NCBI GenBank assembly: GCA_003513015.1
Contig: DOTA01000364.1
Location: forward strand, 1-5,117
DNA: 5,117 nucleotides
DNA from: Chloroflexota bacterium
GTDB taxonomy: Bacteria > Chloroflexota > Anaerolineae > Anaerolineales > UBA11858
Reading direction: 5' to 3'
In this document: piece after piece, positions 4,821-5,117 of the stretch
How the letters are laid out: every line of letters starts with the position of its first letter
Position numbering within the stretch: the first letter of the stretch is position 1
The notes under the pieces: generated by a model
Told to the model about the DNA's origin: nothing
The model's database searches: none
The model's input: the letters and a program-made list of their open reading frames with translations, nothing else
Position numbers and translations under genes: made by a program

Positions 4821-5117
4821 TTACTCGATCCCAGCAATCTTCAGTCCATCGTGCAAGATGGCATCAACTTTATCGGCGTGGGTGGTTTCACAGTAAACCC
4901 GGATAATCGGCTCGGTGCCGGAGAAACGGATCAGCAGCCAGCCGCCATCCTCGAGGGCAAACTGGTAGCCGTCAACGGTGATGAGTTCCTTGACTTTCAG
5001 GCCGCCAACGGTTGCGGGATTGGCCGAAAGAATGCGGTCAATTGTTTCCTGACGCTCGCCCTTAAAGGCAGTATCGATACGGTTATAGTAGTAACGTGCC
5101 CCAACGCGATCGTAGAG
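4821..5117 (-). CDS. Phosphoglucomutase/phosphomannomutase, C-terminal fragment (runs off right edge)
   Basis: Ninety-eight codons read from the window edge to a TAA at 4823-4821. The peptide ends with the C-terminal domain of alpha-D-phosphohexomutases: RFSGTEPIIRVYCE (64-77 of the fragment), in which the SGTEP loop and following arginine bind the sugar phosphate. Before it, LYDRVGARYYYNRID followed by GER (residues 20-22) is the linker seen in the phosphoglucomutase/phosphomannomutase branch, shortly upstream of this domain. The enzyme interconverts hexose 1- and 6-phosphates through a phosphoserine, feeding glycogen, nucleotide-sugar and envelope polysaccharide synthesis. The catalytic serine and metal-binding loop lie beyond the window, so glucose versus mannose specificity cannot be judged. 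It is the upstream gene of the tatD cluster. Confidence 0.9.
   Translation of the reverse strand, partial: LYDRVGARYYYNRIDTAFKGERQETIDRILSANPATVGGLKVKELITVDGYQFALEDGGWLLIRFSGTEPIIRVYCETTHADKVDAILHDGLKIAGIE

Overview
The window reads as ordinary chromosomal DNA of roughly even base composition from a free-living bacterium. The protein flavours suggest Chloroflexota (Anaerolineae-like): a stand-alone PutB/Thermus-type proline dehydrogenase, and a membrane-anchored VanW-type domain fused to a class A beta-lactamase-like domain. This assignment is an inference from protein style, not a database result. GTG and TTG starts are used alongside ATG.

Layout from left to right. Positions 1-126 (minus) hold the N-terminus of an ArsR/SmtB-type repressor running off the left edge. 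It has a near-ideal sigma-70 promoter (165-193) whose start point falls in an imperfect palindrome typical of ArsR/SmtB operators (135-160). Upstream lies a strong intrinsic terminator (211-248) that ends the proline dehydrogenase gene (271-1233, minus). Across a divergent intergenic region (1234-1451), with candidate promoters for both directions and two small palindromes, lies a plus-strand gene (1452-2933). It encodes a secreted, membrane-anchored serine hydrolase of the penicillin-recognising fold. Its longest possible reading frame begins at a TTG at 1371, but that TTG is more likely part of a -35 box; the GGAGG-led GTG at 1452 is the better start.

A 61-bp, almost perfect palindrome (2936-2996) acts as a two-way terminator between this gene and the convergent minus-strand cluster. 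That cluster is, in transcription order: the C-terminus of a phosphoglucomutase/phosphomannomutase (4821 to the right edge), a TatD-family metal-dependent hydrolase (3968-4753) and a trans-polyprenyl diphosphate synthase (3005-3967). The last two abut exactly (TGA then TTG). The gap between the mutase and tatD holds a nested palindromic repeat built on the word GTGTCA.

Functionally the genes are mostly housekeeping: proline catabolism, cell-envelope peptidoglycan interaction, sugar-phosphate isomerisation, nucleic-acid clean-up and quinone side-chain synthesis. I found no defence system, mobile element, CRISPR array or RNA gene. The points worth a second look are regulatory and structural: the ArsR operator, the mis-startable hydrolase gene, the two-way terminator and the GTGTCA repeat. 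I do not see an undescribed multi-gene system here.
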